Assembly (NCBI GenBank): GCA_034423575.1
Contig: DAOUIF010000021.1
Coordinates: 21,553 to 85,552, forward strand
Direction: 5' to 3'
Length of the DNA: 64,000 bases
DNA from: Bin87 sp034423575
GTDB taxonomy: Bacteria > Chloroflexota > Dehalococcoidia > Lucifugimonadales > UBA3495
In this document: piece by piece, positions 14,589 to 23,257 of the stretch
How positions within the stretch are numbered: the first letter of the stretch is position 1
Layout of the letters: each line of letters begins with the position of its first letter
Program-made: the position numbers and the translations under genes
The notes under the pieces: model-generated
What the model was told of the DNA's origin: nothing
The model's database searches: none
Seen by the model: the letters and a program-made list of their open reading frames with translations, nothing else

Positions 14589-16274
14589 ATGTCACTGAAA
14601 GCAGTTCTGGCTGGTTCCGCATCCTTGTTGCTGGCATTGGTGGTGGCTTGTGGTGGCGCGGCCCCCGCGGCACCCGTACAGCCGGCAGAGCCGGTAGTCA
14701 TTGAAAGAGAGGTCATCAAAGAGGTCCCGCGGGACGTCGTGGTGGAAAAGGAAGTTATCAAGGAAGTAGAAGTAACCAAGGAAGTGCCGGTGGTCAGGGA
14801 GGTGGTGCGGGAAGCTCCCAGCCAACCCGACTCGCGCCCGGGAAAAATCAGCTGGACCTCCGGTCAGTCCCTGGCCTCTCCGGATTCCCACGTTTGGGCG
14901 GTAGGTGGAGATTTCCAGATCTTCCGGAACACCTTTGAAGGCATTACCCAGGACACCGGTTACGGCACCTCCGGCCCGGCCTTGGCTGAGAACTGGTCCC
15001 TCGACGCGGACAACGTGACCTGGACCTTCAACCTGCGGCCCGACGTCCATTTCCACAATGGCGACCACGTTACCGCTGAGGATGTCCGCTTCTCGATTTT
15101 GAGACTCCGCGACAGCCCCACCGGCAACCTGAAATTCCAGGCGCGTCATGTCGAGGACGTCATTGTCGTAGACCCCCAAACGATACGTCTTGTGACCACA
15201 GAGCCCAGTCCTACCAACCTGCTTTTCATCGACGCCGGCCGTGTGTATAGCGCCAGGCAGGCCGAGCAGGACGGGGAGAGGTTCTTCGAGCAGTTCATCG
15301 GGACCGGTCCTTGGAAATTCGACGAATGGGTTCCCGGCACCAAGTTCAGCTGGGTGAGAAACGACGATTGGTGGGGAGAGTTCGCCGATGGCGCGGCCAC
15401 GACGCTTGAGCATCGGCCAATCCCGGAACCGGCCACTGCTGTGGCTGCCGTGCTCTCGGGCGGCGTGGACATCGTGATCCGGCTGGCCAACGAGCCCGCT
15501 GAGAAGTTCGACGAGGCCGCCGGGTACCACTCGGTGTCCCGACCTTCGAACGCCAACACCGCGTTTTGCGTAAAGGCGAATACGCCCCCATTTAATGACG
15601 CGAAGCTCAGGCTCGCAATGGACTACGCAATCGACAGAAAAAGCATCGTCGAGGACATCACCGGGTTCGGCACTGCGCTGGCGGTCCGGTCCTCGCCGGA
15701 CTCCCCCTGGACTCCACCGGAATTGGAACCCCGGTTCTTCGACGCCGCAATGGTCCAGCAACTGGTCTCAGAATCCGATTATGACGGCATGGAATTCCGG
15801 TTCATTACCCGCACTCGCCGTACCCCGAAGGACGTGGAAATCGCGGAGTTCATGACCGCAACCTGGAAGCAACTCGGCCTGAACGCAAAACTCGAGGTCC
15901 TGGGTGACGCGGCGTTTTCTCAACGGCGGAAGGGCGGCGACTACGAGATTTTCCTCACGTCGTGGGGCCTTAGTAATCCTCCACACAATTTCAACGCCCA
16001 TATGATCGGCCATCAGATCGGGTATCACTCTACGCACCCTGACTTTCAGGAGTTGACCGAGGCTATGGCCACGGAGATGGACCCGGTGAAGTTCGATTCG
16101 ATGGTGCAGGATATCCAGCGTTACCTTTACAACGATCCTGCCTGCTATCACATCTTCACGTACCCCAACCTCTATGGCGTCTCGGACCGTGTCCAGGAAT
16201 TGGTGAACATTCCCGGGGAGATATACATTCTGTACGACCAGACCGTGTTGACCCCACACGCCAGAGGCCAATAG
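14589..16274 (+). CDS. ABC transporter substrate-binding lipoprotein (family 5, peptide/nickel type)
   Basis: A 561-residue lipoprotein. The signal peptide ends in a lipobox LVVACGG with Cys21 as the acylated residue. A charged low-complexity linker (repeats of VIKEV, VEKEV, VTKEV) spans residues 35-75, as is common in Chloroflexota solute-binding proteins. The SBP_bac_5 domain follows, with GPALAENWSLDADNVTWTFNLRPDVHFHNG and the lobe-closing DYAIDRKSIV. It captures oligopeptides or other ligands outside the membrane and delivers them to the permeases encoded next. ATG 14589 has GGAGG 6 nt upstream. The transposase remnant's open frame overlaps its first codons. No ATPase gene is linked. Confidence 0.92.
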   Translation: MSLKAVLAGSASLLLALVVACGGAAPAAPVQPAEPVVIEREVIKEVPRDVVVEKEVIKEVEVTKEVPVVREVVREAPSQPDSRPGKISWTSGQSLASPDSHVWAVGGDFQIFRNTFEGITQDTGYGTSGPALAENWSLDADNVTWTFNLRPDVHFHNGDHVTAEDVRFSILRLRDSPTGNLKFQARHVEDVIVVDPQTIRLVTTEPSPTNLLFIDAGRVYSARQAEQDGERFFEQFIGTGPWKFDEWVPGTKFSWVRNDDWWGEFADGAATTLEHRPIPEPATAVAAVLSGGVDIVIRLANEPAEKFDEAAGYHSVSRPSNANTAFCVKANTPPFNDAKLRLAMDYAIDRKSIVEDITGFGTALAVRSSPDSPWTPPELEPRFFDAAMVQQLVSESDYDGMEFRFITRTRRTPKDVEIAEFMTATWKQLGLNAKLEVLGDAAFSQRRKGGDYEIFLTSWGLSNPPHNFNAHMIGHQIGYHSTHPDFQELTEAMATEMDPVKFDSMVQDIQRYLYNDPACYHIFTYPNLYGVSDRVQELVNIPGEIYILYDQTVLTPHARGQ

Positions 16275-16384
16275 GGCGTCGGACAAACCATGCGATCTGC
16301 CGGTTTTGGGTTCGCCAATCTCAGGCGCCCAAGACCGGATAACGCCGCCGTGTCCGCTTCCGGATTCGGATAGAGGCAACGCCT

Positions 16385-17320
16385 ATGTTGCGCTATGCGC
16401 GGAGGAGAGCCCTCACCAGTGTCATATCGATCCTGGGCATTTCGGTCATCGCCTTTCTCCTCCCACGTTTGGCCCCCGGAGACCCCGCGTTGATTCTCAT
16501 GTCGGACGACGCTACTGAGGAGATCATTGAGCAAACGCGGGAATTCTGGGGGCTGAACAAGCCCCTGTACGAGCAATATTACGTGTTCATATCGCGAGCC
16601 GTTCGGCTCGATTTGGGCACGTCGTTGGTCACGGGCAGGTCAACGATCGAAACCGTGAAGGACTTTTTCCCCAATACCATCAAGCTGGCCTTGGTGGCAT
16701 GGGTCTGGTCCGTCGTCGTGTCTATCCCGCTGGGTATACTGGCCGCCCTGAACCGAAACAAGATCCCTGACATAGTCATCAGACTGTTCGCGATGTTGGG
16801 CCGGGGAATGCCCAACTTTTGGTTGGGGATAATGCTGATCCTGCTTTTCGCCGTGGTCTGGAACATTCTCCCGGCCTTCGGCATCGGAGAGGGTTTCTTT
16901 GGTCAGGCCAAGCATTTGATATTGCCAGGATTTGTGCTGGGATCGTCTTTCATGGCGCTGCTCGTGCGCATGGTCCGCTCTGAAATGTTGGAGGTCCTGA
17001 ACGAAGACTACGTAAGGACTGCGCGGGCTAAGGGGCTCGCCAACCGGGTCGTCATTTACCGGCATGCGTTGAGGAATGCATTGATCCCGGTCGTCACCAT
17101 ATTGGGGCTGGAAATCGGTGGGTTGATCGGCGGCTCCATCATCACCGAAACCGTGTTCGCCTACCCGGGCTTGGGCCGGCTCACCGTCCAGAGCATCCAG
17201 GGGCTCGACTACCCGATGGTCCAAACCCTGGTGCTCATTTTTGCGCTGATCTACATTTCAGCCAGTTTCATCGTTGATATCATCTACGGCTACCTCGACC
17301 CGCGCATCCGCTACCAGTAG
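16385..17320 (+). CDS. ABC transporter permease (DppB/OppB type)
   Basis: A 311-residue inner-membrane permease with six helices. The N-terminus LRYARRRALTSVISILGISVIAFLLPRLAPGDPA is the standard OppB opening. The EAA loop, VRTARAKGLANRVVIYRHALRNALIPV, contacts the ATPase. GAGG lies 8 nt before the ATG. It forms the translocation channel with the next gene. The gap of 110 bp from the substrate-binding gene holds no other gene. Confidence 0.94.
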   Translation: MLRYARRRALTSVISILGISVIAFLLPRLAPGDPALILMSDDATEEIIEQTREFWGLNKPLYEQYYVFISRAVRLDLGTSLVTGRSTIETVKDFFPNTIKLALVAWVWSVVVSIPLGILAALNRNKIPDIVIRLFAMLGRGMPNFWLGIMLILLFAVVWNILPAFGIGEGFFGQAKHLILPGFVLGSSFMALLVRMVRSEMLEVLNEDYVRTARAKGLANRVVIYRHALRNALIPVVTILGLEIGGLIGGSIITETVFAYPGLGRLTVQSIQGLDYPMVQTLVLIFALIYISASFIVDIIYGYLDPRIRYQ

Positions 17321-17373
17321 ACCGCCCTTAGGTTGGCCCTCTGTGCCAGGGTGCGCCTGGCGACGACACTATC

Positions 17374-18267
17374 ATGCAATCAGCGCCTCCTCTTGCCTCG
17401 GAAAGGACGAGCAGATCGCTTCCCAGGAACTTGAAGAGGTTCCTTGGGGAGCGAAGCCTGCTGCTCGGAGCCGCGGTGCTGATCGTGGTGGGGCTTATGG
17501 CGCTGGCGGCGCCTCTGGTTTCCCCGCACGACCCCAATGCCATGAAACCGGCAGAAAGGCTCTCGGAGCCGGGAGTTGCGTCCGGCGACGGGACTGCCTA
17601 CCTTCTCGGCACCGATTTTCTGGGGCGAGACGTTTTGAGCCGCATCATTTACGGCGCCCGGGTGTCCTTGTTGGTAGGGGTATTCGCGGTCTTGGGAGCC
17701 GGGTCCATCGGCGTGGTGGTAGGAGCCATCGCGGGATACTACGGCCAGTGGGTCGACGAGGTCCTGATGCGTCTGGTGGACATGGGGCTTGCCGTGCCCG
17801 GACTTTTGCTGGCGTTGGTCATCGTGATGCTGCTGGGCGCCGGGATGTGGAACGTGGTGCTGGTGCTTAGTGCAACCGGTTGGTTGGGGTTCGCTCGCGT
17901 AACCCGGGGCGTAACCCTGAGCGTGAAGGAACGTGATTTCGTTCTGGCTGCCCGCAGTTACGGGGCGGCGGACTCTCGCATCATCACTCGGCACTTGATA
18001 CCAAACCTGATAGCGCCGATTATCGTCCTTGCCAGTCAGCAATTAGGAGTCTTCATCTATGCTGAGTCTTCACTGTCCTTTCTTGGTCTCGGCGTTCCGC
18101 TGGAGACCCCGACCTGGGGCAGCATGATCGCTCAGGGCAGGTCATATCTCGATACTTCCTGGTGGGTGAGTACCCTTCCCGGGATCGTGCTGACGATCAC
18201 AGTGCTCGGTGCTTTCTACTTCGGTGACGGTTTGCGGGACGCCCTGGATCCCCGGCTGAGACGGTAG
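17374..18267 (+). CDS. ABC transporter permease (DppC/OppC type)
   Basis: A 297-residue permease. It has the N-terminal OppC cytoplasmic and TM1 region, HDPNAMKPAERL periplasmic loop, YLLGTDFLGRDVLSRIIYGARVSL, and an EAA loop of LAARSYGAADSRIITRHLIPN. Closing residues DALDPRLRR are typical. It pairs with the preceding DppB-type permease. The operon ends here: the next DNA is a palindromic repeat, not ATPase genes, so DppD/DppF-type subunits must be encoded elsewhere or shared with another system. Confidence 0.94.
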   Translation: MQSAPPLASERTSRSLPRNLKRFLGERSLLLGAAVLIVVGLMALAAPLVSPHDPNAMKPAERLSEPGVASGDGTAYLLGTDFLGRDVLSRIIYGARVSLLVGVFAVLGAGSIGVVVGAIAGYYGQWVDEVLMRLVDMGLAVPGLLLALVIVMLLGAGMWNVVLVLSATGWLGFARVTRGVTLSVKERDFVLAARSYGAADSRIITRHLIPNLIAPIIVLASQQLGVFIYAESSLSFLGLGVPLETPTWGSMIAQGRSYLDTSWWVSTLPGIVLTITVLGAFYFGDGLRDALDPRLRR

Positions 18268-18298
18268 CCACCTCGTGCGCGCCCAGTATCACTCCGAG

Positions 18299-18391
18299 TG
18301 TCATTGCGAGCGAAGCGTGGCAATCTCGTGAGGGTGATGAGGTCCCTTTCAGCGGCGGAATCGCCGCGCCGCTGCGCTCCTCACGATGACA
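18299..18391. repeat. REP-like palindromic element
   Basis: The left arm TGTCATTGCGAG and right arm CTCACGATGACA (10/12 complementary) enclose GC-rich partly complementary sequence (AGCGAAGCGTGGC near the left, GCCGCGCCGCTGCGCT near the right). Such TGTCATTGCGAG hairpin repeats are widespread in bacterial intergenic DNA. The 20-bp repeat at 18389-18408 overlaps its right end. Confidence 0.75.
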
Positions 18392-18408
18392 AACTGGGTA
18401 CGCGTGAG
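18389..18408 (-). repeat. 20-bp dispersed repeat, right copy (exact, inverted)
   Basis: This is the exact reverse complement of 13745-13764. The pair brackets the transposase remnant and the three ABC importer genes. Confidence 0.75.
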
Positions 18409-18421
18409 GAGTGTTCATCGG

Positions 18422-18450
18422 TTGCGTCCGGCCTGTTCCGTCGCTATGCT
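18422..18450 (+). promoter_or_regulatory. Promoter of the DUF35-CMD-ThDP enzyme operon
   Basis: TTGCGT (18422-18427), 17-bp spacer, TATGCT (18445-18450), 60 bp before the first gene. Confidence 0.45.
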
Positions 18451-18509
18451 TACCGTCGGTTGGCTCGGCGAGCCGACGCGGCTAATTTTCCGCATCGGAG
18501 ATTGATCAG

Positions 18510-18950
18510 ATGACACAAGCTGCCCCTCAGATACCGCTGCCCGTGCCGCAGCCGGAATCGGACTTCTACTGGGAAAAGTGCAAGGAAGGAGAACTCTGGC
18601 TGCGCCGTTGTGTCGAGAGCGGCCGGGCCTACTTCTATCCCCGCGACATTTCTCCATTCCCCGAATCTTTCTCCCGCGACACCGACTGGATTCAGGCCAG
18701 CGGGCGAGGCAAGCTCCACACCTTCACTATCGTGCACCGGGCGCCGACCCCGGCGTTCCGCGACAAGGTGCCGTACATCGCGGCGGTGGTGGAGTTGGAA
18801 GAAGGGCCAATGATGCCGACGTGGCTGGTGGGTATCGAGTTCGGAGAAGGGGAGATCCGACCGGACGCGATCCAATGCGGCATGGCAGTGGAGGTGGTTT
18901 TCGAAAAAATCACCGAGGACATCAGCCTGCCCATGTTCCGGCCGGCCTAA
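18510..18950 (+). CDS. DUF35 OB-fold protein with degenerate zinc ribbon
   Basis: A 146-residue protein. SDFYWEKCKEGELWLRRC is the N-terminal helix and start of the rubredoxin-like zinc ribbon of the DUF35 (thiolase-associated OB-fold) family. GRGKLHTFTIVHRAPTPAFRDKVPYIAAVVELEEG is the OB-fold core. In the usual family four cysteines hold zinc. Here only one (RRCVES) remains in the ribbon region, so zinc binding is probably lost. Partners of this family are acyl-CoA-handling enzymes such as thiolases, where it stabilises the complex. It is first of three co-directional genes with a CMD-family protein and a ThDP enzyme. Confidence 0.82.
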   Translation: MTQAAPQIPLPVPQPESDFYWEKCKEGELWLRRCVESGRAYFYPRDISPFPESFSRDTDWIQASGRGKLHTFTIVHRAPTPAFRDKVPYIAAVVELEEGPMMPTWLVGIEFGEGEIRPDAIQCGMAVEVVFEKITEDISLPMFRPA

Positions 18951-19018
18951 CGCGGACAGGTTCGCATCAGACACGAGCCCAGCAACGCACACAGTAACGG
19001 ATATACGGAGGCGCAATC

Positions 19019-19339
19019 ATGACGCAACCAGCAGCCCGAACCGTAATGCAAGAAGTATCGCCCAAACTGGCCGAGCTCTCCGCTGACGTCCTTTTTGGGG
19101 ACGTTTGGGAGCGTCCGGAACTGTCCAAGCGTGACCGGAGCCTGATCACGGTGGCCACCCTGACCGCGCTGTACCGGACGGACCAATTGCGCGGCCACAT
19201 CGGCCGGGCGCTGGACAACGGCGTGACCAGGGATGAAATATCCGAGGTGATCACGCACATGGCCTTCTACGCCGGCTGGCCGGTGGCGGCCAACGCGGTG
19301 CGCATAGCCAAGGAAGTCTTTGAAGAACGCGGCGTCTAG
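19019..19339 (+). CDS. Carboxymuconolactone decarboxylase family protein
   Basis: A 106-residue all-helical CMD-fold protein. RPELSKRDRSLITVATLTALYR and LRGHIGRALDNGVTRDEISEVITHMAFYAGWPVAANAVRIAKEV are the standard 4-carboxymuconolactone decarboxylase motifs, with the conserved Glu and His residues. The AhpD-type CxxC is absent, so it is not a peroxidase of that class. It could act as a decarboxylase, lactonase or related enzyme on an aromatic-degradation intermediate. GGAGG lies 8 nt before the ATG. Its neighbours are a DUF35 protein and a ThDP-dependent enzyme. Confidence 0.88.
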   Translation: MTQPAARTVMQEVSPKLAELSADVLFGDVWERPELSKRDRSLITVATLTALYRTDQLRGHIGRALDNGVTRDEISEVITHMAFYAGWPVAANAVRIAKEVFEERGV

Positions 19340-19365
19340 CCGACAACATCAGCGCGATTCCCGAG

Positions 19366-19395
19366 CCGTCATTCCAGCGCAAGCCGGAATGGCGG
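19366..19395. repeat. Short palindromic intergenic repeat
   Basis: CCGTCATTCCAGC and GCCGGAATGGCGG are imperfect inverted arms around GCAA. This CGTCATTCC-type hairpin is a common dispersed bacterial repeat. It lies within the operon, between the CMD and ThDP genes, and lacks a U-run. Confidence 0.6.
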
Positions 19396-19424
19396 CAACT
19401 GTTAAATAAACAGGAGGCCACCAG

Positions 19425-21098
19425 ATGCCCAGCATGACCGGCGCCCGCTTTCTCGCCGAGACCCTCCGCGATTACGGCGTAACCCACGTGTTTTTCGTTC
19501 CCGCGATCATCCGCCGCGCCCTCGTGGAGATGGAGGACGTGGGCATCAAGCGGATCATCAGCCACGGCGAGAAGTCGGCGGCGTACATGGCGGATGCCTA
19601 CGCCCGGGTCACCGGCAAGCCGGGCTTGTGCTTCGCCCAGTCGGTGGGCGCCGTGAACCTGGCGGCAGGTCTCCAGGATGCCTACCTGGGGGTATCGCCG
19701 GTGATTGCCATCACCGGCCACCGTCCGCCGATGCACCGGCACCGGAACTCGTACCAGGAGGTAGAACATTCCAAGCCATTCGCGTCGGTTACCAAGTACA
19801 GCGCGGAAGTGGAAACCGTGGAGCAGTTGCCCCACCTGCTGCGGCAGGCGTTCCGGGAGGTGACCACGGGACAGACCCTGCCGGCGCACCTTGACTTCTC
19901 CGGAATTTCGGGCGACGTGATCACCGACGGCATCATGGACACCGACGTGATCGTTGAGGAGCCCTTCACCCAGCGGCCGGCGTTCCGGCCGGCGCCGGAG
20001 CCGGAACGGGTGCGCGAGGCGGCCCGCATACTCTCGCAGGCCGAACGGCCGGTGATCGTGGCCGGCGGCGGAGTGACGGCGTCGGGGGCCGAGGCCGAGC
20101 TGGTCCGCCTGGCTGAGATGCTGAACATCCCGGTGGCCACCGGGCTGAACGCCAAGGGCTCCATACCGGAAAACCACCCGCTGTCCGTGGGCGTGGTCGG
20201 CAGCTATTCCCGCTGGTCGGCGAACCGCGTGGTTTCGGAGGCGGACCTGGTGCTGTTTGTCGGCAGTCACACGGGCAGCCAGATCACGCTGGACTGGCGG
20301 ATACCAGCGGAAGGGACGCCCGTCATTCAGATCGACATTGACGCCAGCGAGTTGGGCCGGTCGTATCCGGCCGCCTACGGGCTGCAGGGGGACGCCAAGC
20401 GGACGCTGGAAGCGATGCTGGACGTGCTGGAGCCGACTGGCGGCAACGCCAGCTGGGTGTCCCGGGCGCAGGAGCACGTGCAGAACTGGCGCGACGAACA
20501 TGAGCCGGTACTCACTTCCAACGCGGTCCCGATCCGGCCGGAGCGTTTGTGCCAGGAACTGACGGACTTCCTTCCGTCGGACGCGGTGCTCATCGCTGAC
20601 ACCGGACACGCCGGCATCTGGACCGGCAGCATGGTGGACCTGAACCATGAGGGCCAGTCGTACTTGCGTGCGGCCGGTTCCCTGGGTTGGGGCCTGCCGG
20701 CAGCGCTGGGCGCCAAGTGCGGAGCGCCGGACCGGCCGGTGGTCTGCTGGACCGGCGACGGCGGCATGTGGTACCACATCGGCGAGCTGGAGACCGCGGT
20801 TCGCTACGGCATCAATGCTGTGATCGTGGTGCACAACAACGGCGGGTTGAACCAGGACCGGCGGGGCGACGAGGCGGCCTACGAGGGTCGTGAGGGCGGC
20901 AATTCCGGCGAGTTGTGGCGGTTCAACGACACTGACTTCGCGCAGATCGCCGAGTCCATGGGCGCCCTGGGCATCCGTGTCACCGACCCCAACCAGATCA
21001 ACTCCGCGCTGGACCAGGCGGTGAGCGCCAACCGGCCGGCGGTGGTGGACATCGTCAGCGACGGTGAAGTGGCTGCCGCACCGCCCTGGGGCCCTTAG
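19425..21098 (+). CDS. Thiamine diphosphate-dependent enzyme (acetolactate synthase-like)
   Basis: A 557-residue three-domain ThDP enzyme. The N-terminal Pyr domain carries the catalytic Glu49 in ISHGEKSAAYMADAYARVTGKPG. The middle domain has VIVAGGGVTASGAEAELVRLAEML. The C-terminal PP domain has the Mg-ThDP motif GDGGMW ... VVHNN. Such enzymes cleave or join C-C bonds next to a keto group (acetolactate synthase, oxalyl-CoA decarboxylase, benzoylformate decarboxylase relatives). No catalytic partner or regulatory subunit (IlvH) is adjacent, which argues against a biosynthetic acetolactate synthase. The good ribosome site AGGAGG lies 6 nt before the ATG. The substrate is unknown. Confidence 0.88.
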   Translation: MPSMTGARFLAETLRDYGVTHVFFVPAIIRRALVEMEDVGIKRIISHGEKSAAYMADAYARVTGKPGLCFAQSVGAVNLAAGLQDAYLGVSPVIAITGHRPPMHRHRNSYQEVEHSKPFASVTKYSAEVETVEQLPHLLRQAFREVTTGQTLPAHLDFSGISGDVITDGIMDTDVIVEEPFTQRPAFRPAPEPERVREAARILSQAERPVIVAGGGVTASGAEAELVRLAEMLNIPVATGLNAKGSIPENHPLSVGVVGSYSRWSANRVVSEADLVLFVGSHTGSQITLDWRIPAEGTPVIQIDIDASELGRSYPAAYGLQGDAKRTLEAMLDVLEPTGGNASWVSRAQEHVQNWRDEHEPVLTSNAVPIRPERLCQELTDFLPSDAVLIADTGHAGIWTGSMVDLNHEGQSYLRAAGSLGWGLPAALGAKCGAPDRPVVCWTGDGGMWYHIGELETAVRYGINAVIVVHNNGGLNQDRRGDEAAYEGREGGNSGELWRFNDTDFAQIAESMGALGIRVTDPNQINSALDQAVSANRPAVVDIVSDGEVAAAPPWGP

Positions 21099-21102
21099 GC
21101 AG

Positions 21103-21333
21103 TTGCAACGCCAGGTCGAACGGCTGGATCAAATGCGATTGGCGATGATGGTGGGTCTGCACGCTCTTCTGTTCGTGTTGGCAGTCCTGGTGTTCTACCT
21201 GGGACTGGGCATAGGTCTTGCGTTCAGCCCTCTGGCCGGCGCAGCACTCTGGTTGGTAGCTGGGGCAATTGCGCTGGCCAACGTGCTGTGGCTGGTGGGC
21301 ACGGGCCGAAGGATGAGGCGGAGTCGCGCGTAG
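21103..21333 (+). CDS. Small two-helix membrane protein
   Basis: About 76 residues from TTG 21103: an amphipathic N-terminal helix (QRQVERLDQMRLAMM), two hydrophobic segments (GLHALLFVLAVLVFYLGLGI and LAGAALWLVAGAIALANVLW) and a basic tail (GRRMRRSRA). The start is uncertain. An ATG at 21133 is the alternative and neither has a strong ribosome site. It follows the ThDP gene by 4 nt. I do not recognise a family. Confidence 0.45.
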   Translation: MQRQVERLDQMRLAMMVGLHALLFVLAVLVFYLGLGIGLAFSPLAGAALWLVAGAIALANVLWLVGTGRRMRRSRA

Positions 21334-21342
21334 CGGTGCTGG

Positions 21343-22200
21343 TCAGGCTGTGGCCAGTTGGAGGAACTCCCCCGCTGCGGCATAGTTGCGGGCGCCGCTC
21401 CGCCGGATGGGCGGGACTAGGTAGCAGTCGGTAACGCCGGCGCCGCGCAATCCCTCCCACACCTGCAGGGCGATGTCCACGCCGGAACGTCCGGAGGCCA
21501 GGTCGTCAGTGACCCACTCGGGAACGGCCGCGAAGGAAACACCGTCGGGGTCCATCAGGCCTACCCCAAAGAAGACAGGAACGTCAGGCAGTTCGCCGGT
21601 TGCTGCTGTCCAGGCATTCCGGAACTGTTCGATTTCTGCAGGATCGAACACCGGTTGGGTGATCAGGAAGTCGGCCCCAGCGGCGACCTTGCGCGCTGCC
21701 AGGGAAGCCTCCGGTTCGATGCCGCGACCCAGGTCGACGGTCGCGCCGATGCAGAAATCCGTGGGTGAGCGGAGATTGCTGCCGCGGTGATCCGTGCCCG
21801 AGTTCAGGTTGGCGATGGCCGCAATGAGCTCGGTGGGACGGTAATCGTATACCGCGGTTGCAGCGTCCCGTGGGCCGAATGCGTCTCCGGCCACGACGAT
21901 TACGTTTTCCAAACCCAAGGCCTGCGCTCCCAACAGGAGGGATTCCAGCGCCAGACGGTTCATGTCCCGCGTGCCAAGCGTGAAGATCGGGTCTGCGCCG
22001 TGGCGCTCGCGGAGAACCACGGCCGCAGCGACCGGGTTCGTGCGAACCGCGCGTCCCGGGTTGTATGCAGCCGATATAAAATCGGCCGATCGTGGCGGCG
22101 CCAACACGTCCTCGGGCCGGCCGGAACGCGGGGGCGAGTAGTCGCAAATGAACGCAGGGCGTCCCGTTTGGGCATGGATGCGTTCGACGACTTTGACCAT
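21343..22200 (-). CDS. Methylenetetrahydrofolate reductase-like protein
   Basis: A 285-residue TIM-barrel protein of the MetF family. Visible are FICDYSPPRSG at the start, FTLGTRDMNRLALESLLLGAQALGLENVIVVAGD (the folate/FAD region), then FCIGATVDLG and a KVAAGADFLITQPVFD motif, which are characteristic. MetF reduces methylene-THF to methyl-THF for methionine synthesis or C1 metabolism. The first strand differs from classical MetF (no EFFPP motif), so it may be a divergent MetF or a related enzyme. It converges with the small membrane gene and lies 47 bp downstream of an MqnA-like gene on the same strand. Confidence 0.78.
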   Translation of the reverse strand: MVKVVERIHAQTGRPAFICDYSPPRSGRPEDVLAPPRSADFISAAYNPGRAVRTNPVAAAVVLRERHGADPIFTLGTRDMNRLALESLLLGAQALGLENVIVVAGDAFGPRDAATAVYDYRPTELIAAIANLNSGTDHRGSNLRSPTDFCIGATVDLGRGIEPEASLAARKVAAGADFLITQPVFDPAEIEQFRNAWTAATGELPDVPVFFGVGLMDPDGVSFAAVPEWVTDDLASGRSGVDIALQVWEGLRGAGVTDCYLVPPIRRSGARNYAAAGEFLQLATA

Positions 22201-22247
22201 CGTACTACCCTTGAACCGCTGCGACTGACCGCTGATGGGTCGGGTGG

Positions 22248-23018
22248 CTAGCCGGGCAGGCCCTCGAGGAGTTCGCGGAAGCGGACAATGGCCTGCTGCT
22301 CGGATCGCCCCACGTAGTAACGGATACCCTGCACGTATTCCACCACGTCGCGGGGCAGCATGAGCAGGTCGTCTCGGGGCTCGTTGAGGTGATACAGGCC
22401 ATCAACGCCCTCTTCGAGCCCGACGTACAAGGTGTCTTCCAGCGTGGCCTTTTCGCGGTCCTCCATGTCCTTGCGCATCACCCACTGGCTGAAAACGAAG
22501 GGCAGGTTGGTCCACTGGGTCCACTCCGAGCCCAGGTCGAAGCGGTGAGCGAAGCCGCGCACGCCCCGGCGCCGGCGGAGGGCCCGGTTTCCGATCAGCA
22601 CGAAAGCGTCGAACGTTTCATCAGGGCGGATCACGTCGCCCGATCGGACAGCAAACTCGCCCGGTTCCAGGTTGTACTTGTGGCGGAGGAGTATCTCAAG
22701 CAATTTGGCGGCAGTGACGTCCTCATCGGACACGCCGATGGTGACACCGCCCAGCTCTTCCATCGGATATTGGGAGTAGAGACAAACGCTGACCGCGCGG
22801 CTCAGGGCGGAGAAGCAAAACCCGCCCACAGGCTCGAATTGGTCTTCGAGGCGAAACACATCCGAAAGGTGGGCTGGGCCGGCGTCCAGTTCCCCATTGG
22901 CCAGAGCGTCGCCCAGTTGTCGCGGGGTGGTTTCGCGCAGTTCCATGCCACGGCGCGCCATGTCGAAATAGAAGGGTTCGGTTTCCAGGTACGGCACACG
23001 GCCGACTCTAATGGGCAT
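22248..23018 (-). CDS. MqnA-like menaquinone biosynthesis protein (chorismate dehydratase family)
   Basis: A 256-residue periplasmic-binding-protein-fold enzyme without a signal peptide. RVGRVPYLETEPFYFDM matches the MqnA opening (IGxVxYLNTxPF), and LDAGPAHLSDVFRL and FVFSQWVMRKDME are similar to the family. MqnA dehydrates chorismate in the futalosine route to menaquinone. The ATG at 23018 is chosen because the promoter at 23101-23129 puts earlier Met codons upstream of the transcript. No other mqn genes lie nearby, so a divergent role is possible. Confidence 0.72.
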   Translation of the reverse strand: MPIRVGRVPYLETEPFYFDMARRGMELRETTPRQLGDALANGELDAGPAHLSDVFRLEDQFEPVGGFCFSALSRAVSVCLYSQYPMEELGGVTIGVSDEDVTAAKLLEILLRHKYNLEPGEFAVRSGDVIRPDETFDAFVLIGNRALRRRRGVRGFAHRFDLGSEWTQWTNLPFVFSQWVMRKDMEDREKATLEDTLYVGLEEGVDGLYHLNEPRDDLLMLPRDVVEYVQGIRYYVGRSEQQAIVRFRELLEGLPG

Positions 23019-23100
23019 CTTCTCGCCACCGTGAATGTCGGAGATGATCCGCGACGACCGGCCCAGGAAGTTCCAAAAGGCCTGACCGCAGGACGGTAGG

Positions 23101-23129
23101 ATTTTAGGGCGGGCGGTTGCGAGGGTCAA
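23101..23129 (-). promoter_or_regulatory. Promoter of the MqnA-like/MetF-like genes
   Basis: Reverse strand TTGACC (23124-23129), 17-bp spacer, TAAAAT (23101-23106). The leader is about 76 nt. Confidence 0.55.
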
Positions 23130-23257
23130 GGAATGACTGTCCCCACGCTTCGCATCTCTCATCCAAGAATCCGCCATACGGCTATGGGGGAACTCGTGCA
23201 AACAGGGCGGCGGGTATAATTGCCTCGCATATTGGATGAATTGGAGGCGGCGCGTTC

